64,000 bases of DNA from Bacteroides bouchesdurhonensis. Its GTDB lineage: Bacteria; Bacteroidota; Bacteroidia; Bacteroidales; Bacteroidaceae. The notes under the pieces are model-generated. The model had not been told where the DNA came from. It saw nothing but the letters and a program-made list of their open reading frames with translations, and made no database searches. The DNA is taken from positions 889,626 through 953,625 of the forward strand of contig NZ_LT707006.1 in assembly GCF_900155865.1 (NCBI RefSeq), given 5' to 3'. Within the stretch, counting starts at the first letter, position 1. Each line of letters starts with the position of its first letter. Positions 12,416 through 22,723 of this stretch are shown piece by piece. The position numbers were made by a program, and so were the translations under genes.

Positions 12416-13033
12416 ATGCCAGGATTATTAGGAAAAAAAATCGGAATGACATCCGTTTTCAGTGCTGATGGTAAGAATGTACCATGCACTGTTATCGAAG
12501 CAGGTCCTTGTGTTGTTACTCAGGTTAAAACTGTAGAAAAAGATGGTTATGCAGCTGTTCAGTTGGGTTTCCAAGACAAAAAGGAAAAGCATACAACTAA
12601 ACCGTTGATGGGTCACTTTAAAAGAGCTGGAGTAACACCAAAGAGACACTTGGCTGAGTTCAAAGAATTTGAAACAGAATTAAATCTAGGTGATACCATT
12701 ACCGTAGAGATGTTCAATGACGCTAGCTTTGTAGACGTTGTTGGTACTTCTAAGGGTAAGGGTTTTCAGGGTGTAGTGAAAAGACATGGTTTTGGTGGTG
12801 TAGGGCAGACTACTCATGGTCAGCATAACCGCGCTCGTAAACCGGGTTCTATTGGTGCTTGTTCTTACCCCGCAAAAGTATTCAAAGGTATGCGTATGGG
12901 TGGACAACTTGGTGGCGACAGAGTCACTATACAAAACTTGCAGGTATTAAAAGTAATCGCGGATCATAACCTTCTTTTGGTTAAAGGTTCTATCCCGGGT
13001 TGCAAAGGTTCAATCGTTTTAATTGAGAAATAA
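12416..13033 (+). CDS. rplC: 50S ribosomal protein L3
   Basis: L3 is an early-assembly protein reaching the peptidyl transferase centre of the 50S subunit. The 205-residue protein begins [14 protein letters not shown] and holds the signature [27 protein letters not shown] segment follows, where the glutamine of the central loop is typical. It begins 18 bases after rpsJ. Its TAA overlaps the ATG of rplD by one base, so translation of the two is likely coupled. Confidence 0.99.
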   Translation: MPGLLGKKIGMTSVFSADGKNVPCTVIEAGPCVVTQVKTVEKDGYAAVQLGFQDKKEKHTTKPLMGHFKRAGVTPKRHLAEFKEFETELNLGDTITVEMFNDASFVDVVGTSKGKGFQGVVKRHGFGGVGQTTHGQHNRARKPGSIGACSYPAKVFKGMRMGGQLGGDRVTIQNLQVLKVIADHNLLLVKGSIPGCKGSIVLIEK

Positions 13034-13659
13034 TGGAAGTTAACGTATATAACATTAAAGGTGAAGACACTGGGAGAAAGGTTACGTTAAACGAATCTAT
13101 CTTCGGAATTGAGCCCAACGACCACGCTATCTATTTGGACGTAAAACAATTTATGGCTAATCAGCGTCAGGGTACTCATAAGTCAAAAGAAAGAAGCGAA
13201 ATCAGTGGTTCAACTCGTAAAATTGGTCGCCAAAAAGGCGGTGGTGGAGCACGTCGTGGTGATATGAATTCACCGGTACTTGTAGGTGGTGCTCGTGTTT
13301 TCGGTCCAAAACCAAGAGACTACTTCTTCAAGCTGAATAAAAAAGTTAAGACATTGGCTCGTAAGTCAGCTTTGTCTTATAAAGCTCAAAACAATGCAAT
13401 TGTTGTCGTAGAAGACTTTACTTTTGAAGCTCCTAAGACAAAAGATTTCGTTGTAATGACAAAAAATCTTAAAGTTTCCGATAAAAAGCTACTTGTGATT
13501 TTACCGGAAGCAAATAAAAACGTATATTTGTCAGCTCGTAACATTGAGGGTGCTAATGTACAGACTGTCTCAGGATTAAATACTTACAGAGTATTGAATG
13601 CTGGGGTTGTTGTGCTTACAGAAAACTCTTTGCAGGCTATTGACAATATCTTAATTTAA
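13033..13659 (+). CDS. rplD: 50S ribosomal protein L4
   Basis: L4 lines the upper peptide exit tunnel and helps 50S assembly. The 208-residue protein contains the tunnel loop region [28 protein letters not shown], where macrolide-affecting changes occur in other species. In E. coli L4 represses its own S10 operon; nothing in this sequence shows whether that holds here. It overlaps rplC by one base and is followed by rplW. Confidence 0.98.
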   Translation: MEVNVYNIKGEDTGRKVTLNESIFGIEPNDHAIYLDVKQFMANQRQGTHKSKERSEISGSTRKIGRQKGGGGARRGDMNSPVLVGGARVFGPKPRDYFFKLNKKVKTLARKSALSYKAQNNAIVVVEDFTFEAPKTKDFVVMTKNLKVSDKKLLVILPEANKNVYLSARNIEGANVQTVSGLNTYRVLNAGVVVLTENSLQAIDNILI

Positions 13660-13675
13660 AAAGGAGGCTTAAATA

Positions 13676-13966
13676 ATGGGAATTATTATTAAACCGTTGG
13701 TAACAGAGAAAATGACTGCAATCACTGATAAGCTGAATCGTTTCGGCTTTGTTGTGCGTCCTGAAGCTAACAAACTGGAAATTAAGAAGGAAGTTGAAGC
13801 TCTTTATAATGTTACTGTAGTTGATGTGAATACTGTGAAGTATGCTGGCAAAAATAAGAGCCGTTATACCAAAGCAGGTATCATCAATGGTCGTACAAAT
13901 GCTTTCAAAAAGGCAATTGTGACATTGAAAGAAGGAGATACTATTGATTTTTATAGCAATATTTAA
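13676..13966 (+). CDS. rplW: 50S ribosomal protein L23
   Basis: L23 sits at the tunnel exit and is the docking site for trigger factor and SRP. The 96-residue protein has the expected [11 protein letters not shown] start and the [18 protein letters not shown] loop. Unlike most genes here it has a strong Shine-Dalgarno (GGAGG about 10 bases before the ATG). It starts 16 bases after rplD, and rplB begins 5 bases after its stop. Confidence 0.98.
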   Translation: MGIIIKPLVTEKMTAITDKLNRFGFVVRPEANKLEIKKEVEALYNVTVVDVNTVKYAGKNKSRYTKAGIINGRTNAFKKAIVTLKEGDTIDFYSNI

Positions 13967-13971
13967 TAAAA

Positions 13972-14796
13972 ATGGCAGTACGTAAATTTAAGCCCACTAC
14001 ACCGGGGCAAAGACATAAAATTATTGGTACTTTCGAAGAAATTACTGCATCAGTACCAGAAAAGTCACTTGTATATGGTAAAAAATCATCTGGTGGTCGT
14101 AACAACGAAGGTAAGATGACTATGCGCTACATTGGTGGCGGTCATAGAAAAGTGATTAGAATTGTCGATTTCAAGAGAAATAAAGACGGTGTTCCAGCAG
14201 TAGTTAAGACAATTGAATATGATCCGAATCGTTCGGCTCGTATTGCTTTGTTGTTTTATGCTGATGGAGAAAAAAGATATATTATTGCTCCCAATGGATT
14301 GCAAGTTGGTGTGACTTTGATGTCAGGTGAAAACGCAGCACCAGAGATTGGTAATGCTCTTCCTCTTCAGAACATACCGGTGGGTACTGTAATTCACAAT
14401 ATTGAATTACGTCCGGGACAGGGCGCGGCTCTGGTTAGATCAGCTGGTAATTTTGCTCAGCTGACTTCTCGCGAGGGTAAATATTGTGTTATTAAATTAC
14501 CTTCAGGTGAAGTAAGACAGATTCTTAGCACATGTAAAGCTACTATCGGTAGTGTTGGTAACTCGGATCATGGATTGGAAAGTTCAGGTAAGGCTGGACG
14601 TTCTCGTTGGCAAGGACGTCGTCCTCGTAACCGTGGTGTTGTAATGAACCCGGTTGATCATCCAATGGGTGGTGGTGAAGGACGAGCTTCCGGAGGTCAC
14701 CCAAGATCTCGTAAGGGACTGTATGCTAAGGGACTTAAGACTAGAGCTCCTAAGAAACAGTCGTCTAAGTACATTATTGAGAGAAGAAAAAAGTAA
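13972..14796 (+). CDS. rplB: 50S ribosomal protein L2
   Basis: L2 is a primary 23S rRNA binder needed for subunit joining and peptidyl transferase structure. The 274-residue protein has the conserved [15 protein letters not shown] and [15 protein letters not shown] segments. The [19 protein letters not shown] motif near residue 225 contains the invariant histidine. The C-terminus is strongly basic. It is part of the tight S10 run, 5 bases after rplW and 20 bases before rpsS. Confidence 0.99.
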   Translation: MAVRKFKPTTPGQRHKIIGTFEEITASVPEKSLVYGKKSSGGRNNEGKMTMRYIGGGHRKVIRIVDFKRNKDGVPAVVKTIEYDPNRSARIALLFYADGEKRYIIAPNGLQVGVTLMSGENAAPEIGNALPLQNIPVGTVIHNIELRPGQGAALVRSAGNFAQLTSREGKYCVIKLPSGEVRQILSTCKATIGSVGNSDHGLESSGKAGRSRWQGRRPRNRGVVMNPVDHPMGGGEGRASGGHPRSRKGLYAKGLKTRAPKKQSSKYIIERRKK

Positions 14797-14816
14797 TCTG
14801 ATTAATTGAGTAAACT

Positions 14817-15086
14817 ATGAGTCGTTCATTAAAAAAAGGTCCATATATTAACGTAAAGCTTGAAAAGAGAATTCTTGCGATGAATGAATCGGGCAAGAAA
14901 GTCGTAGTAAAGACTTGGGCCAGAGCTTCAATGATTTCGCCTGATTTTGTAGGCCATACAGTTGCAGTTCACAATGGAAATAAATTTATTCCTGTTTATG
15001 TTACCGAGAATATGGTAGGACACAAGTTGGGCGAATTTGCTCCAACTCGTACATTCAGAGGACACGCTGGTAACAAGAAGAGATAA
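14817..15086 (+). CDS. rpsS: 30S ribosomal protein S19
   Basis: S19 forms part of the 30S head near the A site and pairs with S13. The 89-residue protein shows the family start [14 protein letters not shown], the [21 protein letters not shown] core and the ending [18 protein letters not shown]. Length is standard. It lies between rplB and rplV as in nearly all bacterial S10 operons. Confidence 0.99.
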   Translation: MSRSLKKGPYINVKLEKRILAMNESGKKVVVKTWARASMISPDFVGHTVAVHNGNKFIPVYVTENMVGHKLGEFAPTRTFRGHAGNKKR

Positions 15087-15120
15087 CAGGATTATTTGAA
15101 ATAATAAAGTAATAAATATA

Positions 15121-15531
15121 ATGGGAGCAAGAAAAAAAATATCGGCTGAAAAAAGAAAAGAAGCCCTTAAGACCATGTATTTTGCTAAATTGCAAAATGT
15201 TCCTACTTCTCCGCGTAAGATGCGTCTGGTTGCAGATATGATTCGCGGTATGGAAGTGAACAGAGCACTTGGTGTTTTGAAGTTTTCTTCAAAAGAAGCT
15301 GCTGCAAGAGTGGAAAAATTGCTTCGCTCTGCAATTGCTAACTGGGAGCAGAAAAACGAACGTAAAGCAGAAAGTGGAGAGTTATATGTAACTAAGATTT
15401 TTGTTGATGGTGGCGCAACTCTGAAAAGAATGAGACCGGCACCACAGGGTAGAGGTTACAGAATTCGCAAACGTTCAAATCACGTAACATTGTTCGTTGG
15501 TTCTAAAAGTAATAACGAAGATCAAAATTAA
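15121..15531 (+). CDS. rplV: 50S ribosomal protein L22
   Basis: L22 extends a beta hairpin into the peptide exit tunnel. The 136-residue protein contains [18 protein letters not shown] and the tunnel hairpin region ending [20 protein letters not shown]. The N-terminus ([14 protein letters not shown]) is slightly longer than in E. coli, as is usual in Bacteroidota. It starts 34 bases after rpsS, and rpsC follows after 5 bases. Confidence 0.98.
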   Translation: MGARKKISAEKRKEALKTMYFAKLQNVPTSPRKMRLVADMIRGMEVNRALGVLKFSSKEAAARVEKLLRSAIANWEQKNERKAESGELYVTKIFVDGGATLKRMRPAPQGRGYRIRKRSNHVTLFVGSKSNNEDQN

Positions 15532-15536
15532 GGTAG

Positions 15537-16268
15537 ATGGGACAAAAAGTTAATCCAATAAGCAACCGTTTAGGAATTATCAGAGGATGGGATTCTAATT
15601 GGTATGGTGGAAATGATTACGGAGATTCTTTGCTGGAAGATAGCAAAATCCGTAAATATCTTAATGCAAGACTTGCAAAGGCAAGTGTATCAAGAATCGT
15701 AATTGAACGTACGCTGAAGCTCGTTACTATTACTGTTTGTACTGCTCGCCCGGGTATTATTATCGGTAAAGGTGGCCAAGAAGTTGATAAGTTAAAAGAA
15801 GAGTTGAAGAAGGTTACCGACAAAGATATTCAGATCAATATCTTTGAAGTGAAAAGACCTGAACTTGATGCAGTGATTGTTGCTAATAACATCGCTCGCC
15901 AAGTTGAAGGTAAAATTGCCTATCGCCGTGCCATTAAGATGGCTATCGCAAATACAATGCGTATGGGTGCTGAAGGTATCAAAATTCAGATTTCAGGACG
16001 TTTGAATGGAGCTGAAATGGCTCGTTCTGAAATGTATAAAGAAGGAAGAACTCCGTTACACACTTTCAGAGCGGATATCGACTACTGTCATGCAGAAGCA
16101 TTGACTAAAGTGGGTCTTTTAGGTATCAAAGTTTGGATTTGTAGAGGTGAAGTGTTTGGTAAGAAAGAATTAGCTCCGAACTTTACACAAAGCAAAGAAA
16201 GTGGTCGTGGAAACAATGGTGGAAACAACGGCGGAAAGAACTTCAAAAGAAAGAAAAATAATCGCTAA
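15537..16268 (+). CDS. rpsC: 30S ribosomal protein S3
   Basis: S3 surrounds the mRNA entry channel and has a KH RNA-binding domain, here around [20 protein letters not shown]. The 243-residue product carries the C-terminal domain segment [22 protein letters not shown]. It ends in a low-complexity basic tail rich in G, N and K (from about residue 222), which is a lineage-specific extension. It is embedded between rplV and rplP. Confidence 0.98.
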   Translation: MGQKVNPISNRLGIIRGWDSNWYGGNDYGDSLLEDSKIRKYLNARLAKASVSRIVIERTLKLVTITVCTARPGIIIGKGGQEVDKLKEELKKVTDKDIQINIFEVKRPELDAVIVANNIARQVEGKIAYRRAIKMAIANTMRMGAEGIKIQISGRLNGAEMARSEMYKEGRTPLHTFRADIDYCHAEALTKVGLLGIKVWICRGEVFGKKELAPNFTQSKESGRGNNGGNNGGKNFKRKKNNR

Positions 16269-16291
16269 ACGAATTTGAATTTTAGGAAACT

Positions 16292-16726
16292 ATGTTACAA
16301 CCGAAAAAGACAAAATTCAGAAGACAACAGAAAGGTCGTCAGAAAGGTAATGCCCAAAGAGGTAACCAACTGGCCTTCGGTTCTTTTGGCATAAAGGCTT
16401 TGGAGACTAAGTGGATTACAGGCCGTCAGATCGAAGCTGCTCGTATTGCAGTAACAAGATATATGCAACGTCAAGGACAGATCTGGATCCGTATATTCCC
16501 GGATAAACCGATCACTAGAAAACCTGCTGATGTACGTATGGGTAAAGGTAAAGGTGCTCCGGAAGGATTTGTGGCTCCTGTGACTCCAGGTAGAATCATT
16601 ATTGAAGCTGAAGGAGTATCTTACGAAATTGCGAAAGAAGCATTGCGCTTAGCTGCTCAAAAGCTTCCTATCACAACGAAGTTTGTCGTAAGACGTGATT
16701 ATGATATTCAAAATCAAAATGCGTAA
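16292..16726 (+). CDS. rplP: 50S ribosomal protein L16
   Basis: L16 organises the A-site tRNA region of the 50S subunit. The 144-residue protein begins [16 protein letters not shown] and contains the [24 protein letters not shown] core typical of the family. Its TAA overlaps an ATG (16726) that could extend rpmC by two residues, so coupling of the two genes is probable. Confidence 0.98.
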   Translation: MLQPKKTKFRRQQKGRQKGNAQRGNQLAFGSFGIKALETKWITGRQIEAARIAVTRYMQRQGQIWIRIFPDKPITRKPADVRMGKGKGAPEGFVAPVTPGRIIIEAEGVSYEIAKEALRLAAQKLPITTKFVVRRDYDIQNQNA

Positions 16727-16731
16727 TGTTT

Positions 16732-16929
16732 ATGAAAATTGCAGAAATTAAAGAAATGACTACTAATGATTTAGTAGAAAGAGTAGAGGCAGAAACAGCT
16801 AATTATAACCAGATGGTTATCAATCATTCTATTTCTCCTTTGGAAAATCCTGCTCAAATTAAACAATTACGCAGGACTATTGCGCGTATGAAAACTGAGT
16901 TACGCCAGAGAGAACTTAACAATAAATGA
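16732..16929 (+). CDS. rpmC: 50S ribosomal protein L29
   Basis: L29 lies near the tunnel exit beside L23. From the ATG at 16732 it has 65 residues ([14 protein letters not shown]). A second ATG six bases upstream overlaps the rplP stop and would add only MF. The conserved start favours the shorter form, but either could be used. The helical hairpin with [23 protein letters not shown] is typical. The TGA stop lies 8 bases before the preferred rpsQ start. Confidence 0.95.
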   Translation: MKIAEIKEMTTNDLVERVEAETANYNQMVINHSISPLENPAQIKQLRRTIARMKTELRQRELNNK

Positions 16930-16937
16930 TCAGCTTG

Positions 16938-17195
16938 ATGGAAGCAAGAAATTTAAGAAAGGAAAGAACAGGGGTTGTATTGAGCAATAAGATGGAGAAA
17001 ACTATCACAGTTGCTTCTAAATTTAAGGAAAAACACCCTATATATGGTAAGTTCGTTAGTAAGACGAAGAAGTACCATGCTCATGATGAAAAGAATGAAT
17101 GCAATATCGGTGATACTGTACGCATTATGGAAACTCGTCCTTTGAGCAAGACTAAAAGATGGAGATTAGTAGAAATAATTGAAAGAGCTAAGTAA
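16938..17195 (+). CDS. rpsQ: 30S ribosomal protein S17
   Basis: S17 is a primary 16S rRNA binder with an OB fold. The ATG at 16938 gives an 85-residue protein beginning [14 protein letters not shown]. An in-frame ATG at 16926 overlaps the end of rpmC but adds a non-conserved MISL. Family motifs [10 protein letters not shown] and [32 protein letters not shown] are present. rplN begins 2 bases after the stop. Confidence 0.96.
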   Translation: MEARNLRKERTGVVLSNKMEKTITVASKFKEKHPIYGKFVSKTKKYHAHDEKNECNIGDTVRIMETRPLSKTKRWRLVEIIERAK

Positions 17196-17197
17196 TT

Positions 17198-17563
17198 ATG
17201 ATACAAGTAGAATCCAGACTTACAGTATGTGATAACAGTGGAGCTAAAGAGGCTTTGTGTATCCGCGTTTTGGGTGGTACAGGTCGTCGTTATGCTTCAG
17301 TGGGGGATGTCATTGTAGTTTCAGTGAAGAGTGTTATCCCTTCTAGTGATGTTAAAAAAGGTGCAGTATCAAAGGCTTTGATTGTACGTACAAAGAAAGA
17401 AATTCGTCGTCCTGATGGTTCTTATATACGTTTTGATGATAATGCTTGCGTGTTGCTGAATAATGCAGGTGAAATTAGAGGAAGTCGTATTTTCGGTCCT
17501 GTAGCAAGAGAACTTCGTGCTACAAACATGAAAGTTGTTTCACTTGCGCCTGAGGTACTTTAA
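17198..17563 (+). CDS. rplN: 50S ribosomal protein L14
   Basis: L14 contacts 16S rRNA in an intersubunit bridge and is the docking site of the silencing factor RsfS. The 121-residue protein starts [19 protein letters not shown] and has the conserved KAVIVRTKK-like segment ([17 protein letters not shown]) and the ending GPVARELR. It marks the start of the spc part of the merged operon and follows rpsQ directly. Confidence 0.99.
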   Translation: MIQVESRLTVCDNSGAKEALCIRVLGGTGRRYASVGDVIVVSVKSVIPSSDVKKGAVSKALIVRTKKEIRRPDGSYIRFDDNACVLLNNAGEIRGSRIFGPVARELRATNMKVVSLAPEVL

Positions 17564-17582
17564 TTTGTAAAAGATTTGAGTA

Positions 17583-17912
17583 ATGAGTAAATTACATATT
17601 AAAAAAGGCGATACAGTTTACGTAAATGCTGGTGAAGATAAGGGCAAAACTGGTCGTGTATTGAAGGTTCTTGTTAGTAAGGGTCGTGCAATCGTTGAAG
17701 GTATCAATATGGTATCTAAGAGCACAAAACCAAGTGCTAAGAACCCGCAAGGTGGTATCGTGAAGCAGGAAGCTTCTATCCACATTTCAAATTTGAACCC
17801 GGTTGATCCAAAAACAGGTAAAGCAACGCGTATTGGGAGAAAAGTTAGTTCTTTGGATGGAAAAAGAACTGTAGTGCGTTATTCTAAAAAGTCAGGAGAG
17901 GAGATTAAGTAA
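17583..17912 (+). CDS. rplX: 50S ribosomal protein L24
   Basis: L24 is an assembly initiator of the 50S subunit near the tunnel exit. The 109-residue protein has the KOW motif [23 protein letters not shown] near its start and the [20 protein letters not shown] segment. Its TAA overlaps the rplE ATG by one base, as at rplC-rplD, again suggesting coupled translation. Confidence 0.98.
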   Translation: MSKLHIKKGDTVYVNAGEDKGKTGRVLKVLVSKGRAIVEGINMVSKSTKPSAKNPQGGIVKQEASIHISNLNPVDPKTGKATRIGRKVSSLDGKRTVVRYSKKSGEEIK

Positions 17913-18469
17913 TGAGTAATACTGCTAGTCTTAAGAAAGAATATGCAGAGCGTATAGCACCTGCATTGAAATCACAGTTCCAGTATTCTTCTACAATGCA
18001 GATACCCGTACTTAAGAAGATTGTCATCAATCAAGGTTTAGGTATGGCTGTTGCCGATAAGAAGATTATTGAAGTAGCAATCAATGAAATGACGGCTATT
18101 ACAGGTCAGAAAGCTGTAGCTACCATTTCTCGTAAAGATATTGCTAACTTTAAATTACGTAAGAAAATGCCGATTGGTGTGATGGTTACTTTACGTCGTG
18201 AAAGAATGTACGAATTCTTGGAAAAATTGGTTCGTGTAGCTCTTCCTCGTATTCGTGACTTCAAAGGTATTGAAAGCAAGTTTGATGGTAAAGGTAACTA
18301 TACCCTTGGTATTCAGGAACAAATCATTTTTCCTGAAATAAATATCGATAGTATTACAAGAATTCTCGGAATGAATATTACCTTTGTAACTTCTGCGCAA
18401 ACAGATGAAGAAGGCTATGCATTACTGAAGGAATTCGGTTTACCTTTTAAAAACGCTAAAAAAGATTAA
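17912..18469 (+). CDS. rplE: 50S ribosomal protein L5
   Basis: L5 binds 5S rRNA and contacts P-site tRNA. The 185-residue protein has the family segments [16 protein letters not shown] ([14 protein letters not shown]) and [31 protein letters not shown]. It ends with the [14 protein letters not shown] region. It overlaps rplX by one base, and rpsN starts 5 bases after its stop. Confidence 0.98.
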   Translation: MSNTASLKKEYAERIAPALKSQFQYSSTMQIPVLKKIVINQGLGMAVADKKIIEVAINEMTAITGQKAVATISRKDIANFKLRKKMPIGVMVTLRRERMYEFLEKLVRVALPRIRDFKGIESKFDGKGNYTLGIQEQIIFPEINIDSITRILGMNITFVTSAQTDEEGYALLKEFGLPFKNAKKD

Positions 18470-18474
18470 TAGAT

Positions 18475-18774
18475 ATGGCAAAGGAATCAATGAAAGCACG
18501 TGAAGTTAAGCGTGCTAAATTAGTAGCCAAATACGCCGAAAAAAGAGCTGCTTTGAAGCAAATCATAAGAACAGGTAATCCTGTTGACGCTTTTGAAGCT
18601 GCACAGAAATTGCAAGAGTTGCCAAAGAATTCTAATCCGATTCGTATGCACAACCGTTGCAAACTGACTGGTCGTCCAAAAGGTTATATCCGTCAGTTCG
18701 GAATTTCAAGAATTCAGTTCCGTGAGATGGCATCTAACGGGCTGATTCCAGGCGTAAAAAAAGCAAGCTGGTGA
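18475..18774 (+). CDS. rpsN: 30S ribosomal protein S14 (zinc-free type)
   Basis: S14 is a head protein of the 30S subunit. The 99-residue form lacks the CxxC pairs of the short zinc-binding type; its single cysteine is in [14 protein letters not shown]. It is therefore the long C-minus type. The C-terminal [25 protein letters not shown] is diagnostic. A 52-base gap before rpsH contains a small hairpin (TCAGG/CCTGA). Confidence 0.98.
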   Translation: MAKESMKAREVKRAKLVAKYAEKRAALKQIIRTGNPVDAFEAAQKLQELPKNSNPIRMHNRCKLTGRPKGYIRQFGISRIQFREMASNGLIPGVKKASW

Positions 18775-18826
18775 TTATTGTTTAAATATTGTCAGGGAAG
18801 TCCTGATTAATTTAATTTATTTATAT

Positions 18827-19222
18827 ATGACTGATCCAATAGCAGATTATTTGACGAGGTTACGGAACGCAATTGGTGCAAAGCACAGAGTTGTTGAAGT
18901 TCCTGCTTCAAATTTGAAAAAAGAAATCACTAAGATTCTTTTTGAGAAAGGTTACATTCTTAATTATAAGTTTGTAGAAGATGGTCCTCAAGGAACTATA
19001 AAAGTTGCCTTGAAGTATGATTCTGTTAACAAAGTTAATGCAATCAAAAAACTAGAAAGAATATCTTCTCCAGGTATGCGTAAGTATACTGGTTATAAAG
19101 ATATGCCGCGTGTTATTAATGGGTTGGGTATTGCTATAATATCTACTTCCAAAGGTGTAATGACTAACAAAGAAGCTGCTGAACTTAAGATCGGTGGTGA
19201 GGTTTTGTGTTATGTATATTAA
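18827..19222 (+). CDS. rpsH: 30S ribosomal protein S8
   Basis: S8 binds the central domain of 16S rRNA early in assembly. In E. coli it also represses the spc operon; that is not demonstrated here. The 131-residue protein shows the typical start MTDPIADYLTRLRNA. The C-terminal region STSKGVMTNKEAAELKIGGEVLCYVY contains the RNA-binding STSKG motif. rplF follows after 16 bases with an AGGAGG ribosome binding site. Confidence 0.99.
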   Translation: MTDPIADYLTRLRNAIGAKHRVVEVPASNLKKEITKILFEKGYILNYKFVEDGPQGTIKVALKYDSVNKVNAIKKLERISSPGMRKYTGYKDMPRVINGLGIAIISTSKGVMTNKEAAELKIGGEVLCYVY

Positions 19223-19238
19223 TTAGGAGGAATTAGCA

Positions 19239-19808
19239 ATGTCAAGAATAGGAAAATTACCCATTAGTATTCCTGCAGGAGTGACAGTCACTCTAAAGGA
19301 TGATGTGGTTACCGTAAAGGGACCGAAAGGCGAAATGAGCCAATATGTGAATCCTGCAATCAATGTTGCCATTGAAGACGGACACGTTATTTTAACAGAA
19401 AATGAAAAAGAAATGATTGATAATCCAAAGCAGAAACATGCTTTCCATGGATTATATCGTTCTTTGATTCACAACATGGTTGTTGGTGTATCGGAAGGAT
19501 ATAAAAAAGAATTGGAACTTGTTGGTGTTGGTTATCGTGCTTCTAATCAAGGTAACATTATTGAACTGGCTTTAGGTTATACACACAATATTTTCATTCA
19601 ATTGCCTGCTGAGGTGAAGGTTGAAACTAAGTCTGAAAGAAATAAGAACCCTCTTATTATATTAGAATCGTGTGACAAACAGTTGCTTGGTCAAGTTTGC
19701 TCTAAAATACGTTCTTTCCGTAAACCTGAACCATATAAAGGTAAAGGTATTAAGTTTGTTGGCGAAATTATTCGCAGAAAGTCTGGTAAATCAGCCGGTG
19801 CTAAATAA
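19239..19808 (+). CDS. rplF: 50S ribosomal protein L6
   Basis: L6 lies near the GTPase-associated centre of the 50S subunit. The 189-residue protein has the two-domain L6 fold, starting MSRIGKLPISIPAGVTV and ending with the PEPYKGKGIKFVGEIIRRKSGKSAGAK signature. A clear AGGAGG lies before the start, unusual for this gene run. Confidence 0.99.
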   Translation: MSRIGKLPISIPAGVTVTLKDDVVTVKGPKGEMSQYVNPAINVAIEDGHVILTENEKEMIDNPKQKHAFHGLYRSLIHNMVVGVSEGYKKELELVGVGYRASNQGNIIELALGYTHNIFIQLPAEVKVETKSERNKNPLIILESCDKQLLGQVCSKIRSFRKPEPYKGKGIKFVGEIIRRKSGKSAGAK

Positions 19809-19829
19809 TTCATATAAAATTAGAACATT

Positions 19830-20174
19830 ATGACAACAAAAATAGAAAGACGAGTTAAGATCAAATATAGAGTACGCAATAAGATTTCAGGTACTACTGA
19901 ATGTCCGCGTATGAGTGTATTTAGAAGTAACAAGCAAATTTACGTCCAGATTATCGATGATCTTTCTGGTAAGACACTAGCTGCTGCTTCTTCTTTGGGT
20001 ATGACTGAAAAAGTTGCAAAGAAAGAACAAGCTGCTAAAGTTGGTGAAATGATTGCTAAAAAGGCTCAGGAAGCAGGTATTACAACTGTTGTTTTCGACC
20101 GTAATGGTTACTTATATCATGGGAGAGTAAAAGAAGTAGCTGATGCTGCTCGTAACGGAGGACTTAAATTTTAA
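19830..20174 (+). CDS. rplR: 50S ribosomal protein L18
   Basis: L18 binds 5S rRNA together with L5. The 114-residue protein contains [20 protein letters not shown] and ends [28 protein letters not shown], both typical of bacterial L18. It starts 21 bases after rplF and 5 bases separate it from rpsE. Confidence 0.98.
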   Translation: MTTKIERRVKIKYRVRNKISGTTECPRMSVFRSNKQIYVQIIDDLSGKTLAAASSLGMTEKVAKKEQAAKVGEMIAKKAQEAGITTVVFDRNGYLYHGRVKEVADAARNGGLKF

Positions 20175-20179
20175 TCATT

Positions 20180-20698
20180 ATGGCAGGAGTTAATAATAGA
20201 GTTAAGATTACTAACGATATAGAACTGAAAGATAGATTGGTTGCTATTAATCGTGTTACTAAGGTTACCAAAGGTGGTAGAACTTTTAGTTTCTCTGCAA
20301 TCGTTGTTGTAGGTAACGAAGAAGGAATTATCGGTTGGGGACTTGGTAAAGCAGGTGAAGTAACAGCTGCTATCGCTAAAGGTGTTGAATCAGCTAAGAA
20401 GAATCTGGTTAGAGTACCTGTGTTGAAAGGTACAGTTCCTCACGAACAATCAGCTAGATTTGGTGGTGCTGAAGTATTTATCAAACCTGCATCTCATGGT
20501 ACGGGTGTTGTAGCTGGTGGTGCAATGCGTGCTGTATTGGAAAGTGTTGGTATTACTGATGTTTTAGCAAAATCTAAAGGTTCTTCAAATCCACACAATC
20601 TAGTTAAAGCTACAATTGAAGCTTTGAGTGAGATGCGTGATGCAAGAATGATTGCTCAGAACAGAGGTATTAGTGTTGAAAAAGTATTTAGAGGATAA
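20180..20698 (+). CDS. rpsE: 30S ribosomal protein S5
   Basis: S5 helps shape the mRNA entry channel and affects fidelity; spectinomycin-resistance changes map to its N-terminal loop. The 172-residue protein has the domain [27 protein letters not shown] and the [21 protein letters not shown] helix. The spectinomycin loop (VTKGGRTF) is unaltered. rpmD follows after 9 bases with a strong GGAGG site. Confidence 0.98.
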   Translation: MAGVNNRVKITNDIELKDRLVAINRVTKVTKGGRTFSFSAIVVVGNEEGIIGWGLGKAGEVTAAIAKGVESAKKNLVRVPVLKGTVPHEQSARFGGAEVFIKPASHGTGVVAGGAMRAVLESVGITDVLAKSKGSSNPHNLVKATIEALSEMRDARMIAQNRGISVEKVFRG

Positions 20699-20707
20699 GG
20701 AGGAGAT

Positions 20708-20884
20708 ATGTCAACTATAAAGATTAAACAAGTTAAAAGTAGAATTGGTGCTCCAGCTGATCAAAAAAGAACTCTCGATGCGCTGGGACTTCGTAAGCTG
20801 AATCGTGTGGTTGAACACGAATGTACTCCTTCAATTCTTGGAATGGTAGATAAAGTAAAACACTTGGTTACCATTATTAAGTAA
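20708..20884 (+). CDS. rpmD: 50S ribosomal protein L30
   Basis: L30 is a small 50S protein. The 58-residue ORF begins MSTIKIKQVKSRIGAPADQK and has the family segment TLDALGLRKLNRVVEHE, ending with VKHLVTIIK. It is preceded by AGGAGGAG six bases before the ATG. The gene fills the gap between rpsE and rplO exactly as expected for the spc order. Confidence 0.97.
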   Translation: MSTIKIKQVKSRIGAPADQKRTLDALGLRKLNRVVEHECTPSILGMVDKVKHLVTIIK

Positions 20885-20914
20885 TTATTTGTTGAATAAA
20901 AAACGAATTACAAT

Positions 20915-21361
20915 ATGAACTTAAGTAATTTAAAACCTGCAGAGGGATCTACTAAGACAAGAAAGAGAATAGGACGTGGTGCTGGTTCTGGTCTAGGTGG
21001 TACTTCTACAAGAGGTCATAAAGGAGCTAAATCAAGATCTGGATACTCTAAGAAGATTGGTTTTGAAGGTGGGCAGATGCCTCTTCAACGTCGGGTACCT
21101 AAATTTGGTTTTAAGAATATTAATCGTATAGAATATAAGGCTATCAACTTGGATACTATTCAGGCACTTGCTGAAGCTAAGAATTTGGTGAAAGTTGGTG
21201 TAAGTGATTTTATTGAAGCAGGATTTATCTCTTCAAATCAGTTGGTAAAAGTATTAGGTAATGGGACTTTAACTAATAAGCTGGAAGTAGAAGCTCATGC
21301 ATTCTCTAAGACTGCAACTACTGCTATCGAAGCTGCTGGTGGAAGTGTAGTAAAACTCTGA
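20915..21361 (+). CDS. rplO: 50S ribosomal protein L15
   Basis: L15 is a late-assembly 50S protein. The 148-residue product starts [22 protein letters not shown] and carries the glycine-rich [21 protein letters not shown] segment and the [12 protein letters not shown] motif. It ends only 4 bases before secY, so the two are probably co-translated. Confidence 0.99.
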   Translation: MNLSNLKPAEGSTKTRKRIGRGAGSGLGGTSTRGHKGAKSRSGYSKKIGFEGGQMPLQRRVPKFGFKNINRIEYKAINLDTIQALAEAKNLVKVGVSDFIEAGFISSNQLVKVLGNGTLTNKLEVEAHAFSKTATTAIEAAGGSVVKL

Positions 21362-21365
21362 TTCA

Positions 21366-22709
21366 ATGAGAAAAGCTATTGAAACATTAAAGAATATATG
21401 GAAGATTGAGGATCTGAGACAACGGATCCTCATCACCATATTGTTTGTGGCAATTTATCGTTTTGGTTCTTATGTAGTATTGCCTGGTATTAGTCCGGCT
21501 ATGCTGACAAAATTGCACGAACAAACAAGTGAAGGGCTTTTGGCCTTGTTAAATATGTTTTCTGGAGGAGCATTCTCTAATGCATCTATTTTTGCATTGG
21601 GAATTATGCCTTATATCTCTGCATCTATCGTAATTCAGTTGTTAGGAATTGCTGTACCGTATTTCCAAAAATTACAACGTGAAGGTGAGAGCGGCAGAAG
21701 AAAGATGAATCAATATACTCGTTATTTGACGATTGCTATATTATTAGTTCAGGCTCCTTCTTATTTGCTCAATCTTAGGGCGCAGACTGGCACTTCCTTG
21801 AATGCTTCATTAGATTGGACTCTGTTTATGTTTACCTCTACTGTTATTTTGGCAGCAGGTAGTATGTTTATTTTGTGGCTTGGTGAAAGAATTACTGATA
21901 AAGGTATTGGTAATGGTATTTCATTTATCATCTTGATTGGTATTATTGCTCGTTTCCCGGATGCTTTAATTCAGGAAGTTGTTTCTAGAGTTACGAATAA
22001 GAGCGGTGGTCTGGTCATGTTTATAATTGAAGTAGTATTCTTGTTATTAGTGATTGGTGCTGCTATTCTCTTGGTGCAGGGTACGAGAAAAATTCCTGTA
22101 CAGTATGCAAAGAGAATTGTAGGTAATAAGCAATATGGTGGTGCAAGACAGTATATTCCTTTGAAGGTGAATGCTGCTGGTGTAATGCCTATCATTTTTG
22201 CTCAGGCAATAATGTTTATTCCAATTGCTTTTATCGGTTATTCCAATGGTAATAATGCAGCAGGTGGTTTCTTGCATGCGTTTACTGATCATACAAGTTT
22301 CTGGTATAATTTCGTTTTTGCGGTAATGATTATATTATTTACATATTTTTATACTGCAATTACAATTAATCCGACTCAGATGGCGGAGGATATGAAGAGA
22401 AATAATGGTTTTATTCCGGGAATCAAACCAGGAAAGCAAACTGCTGAGTATATTGATGATATTATGTCACATATTACTTTGCCTGGTTCTTTCTTCTTGG
22501 CATTGGTTGCAATTATGCCTGCTTTTGCTGGTGTTTTTGGAGTACAAGCCGGATTTGCTCAGTTCTTCGGTGGTACATCTTTGTTAATTCTTGTAGGTGT
22601 TGTTCTTGATACATTGCAACAAGTAGAAAGTCATTTGTTGATGAGACATTATGACGGTTTACTGAAGTCTGGTCGTATTAAGGGACGTGCTGGTGTGGCG
22701 GCATATTAA
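21366..22709 (+). CDS. secY: Preprotein translocase subunit SecY
   Basis: SecY is the channel of the general secretion translocase in the inner membrane. The 447-residue protein has ten hydrophobic segments in the usual spacing. The plug-region start (GGAFSNASIFALGIMPYISASIVIQLL) and the conserved cytoplasmic loop after TM8 with NPTQMAEDMKRNNGFIPGIKPGKQTAEYI are present. It lies inside the ribosomal operon between rplO and map. Confidence 0.99.
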   Translation: MRKAIETLKNIWKIEDLRQRILITILFVAIYRFGSYVVLPGISPAMLTKLHEQTSEGLLALLNMFSGGAFSNASIFALGIMPYISASIVIQLLGIAVPYFQKLQREGESGRRKMNQYTRYLTIAILLVQAPSYLLNLRAQTGTSLNASLDWTLFMFTSTVILAAGSMFILWLGERITDKGIGNGISFIILIGIIARFPDALIQEVVSRVTNKSGGLVMFIIEVVFLLLVIGAAILLVQGTRKIPVQYAKRIVGNKQYGGARQYIPLKVNAAGVMPIIFAQAIMFIPIAFIGYSNGNNAAGGFLHAFTDHTSFWYNFVFAVMIILFTYFYTAITINPTQMAEDMKRNNGFIPGIKPGKQTAEYIDDIMSHITLPGSFFLALVAIMPAFAGVFGVQAGFAQFFGGTSLLILVGVVLDTLQQVESHLLMRHYDGLLKSGRIKGRAGVAAY

Positions 22710-22723
22710 TTCTTTGATTGGAA

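Noticed and set aside
18774..18826. Terminator between rpsN and rpsH
   Set aside because: The TCAGG/CCTGA stem is only 5 bp and lacks a U-run; the genes belong to one operon.
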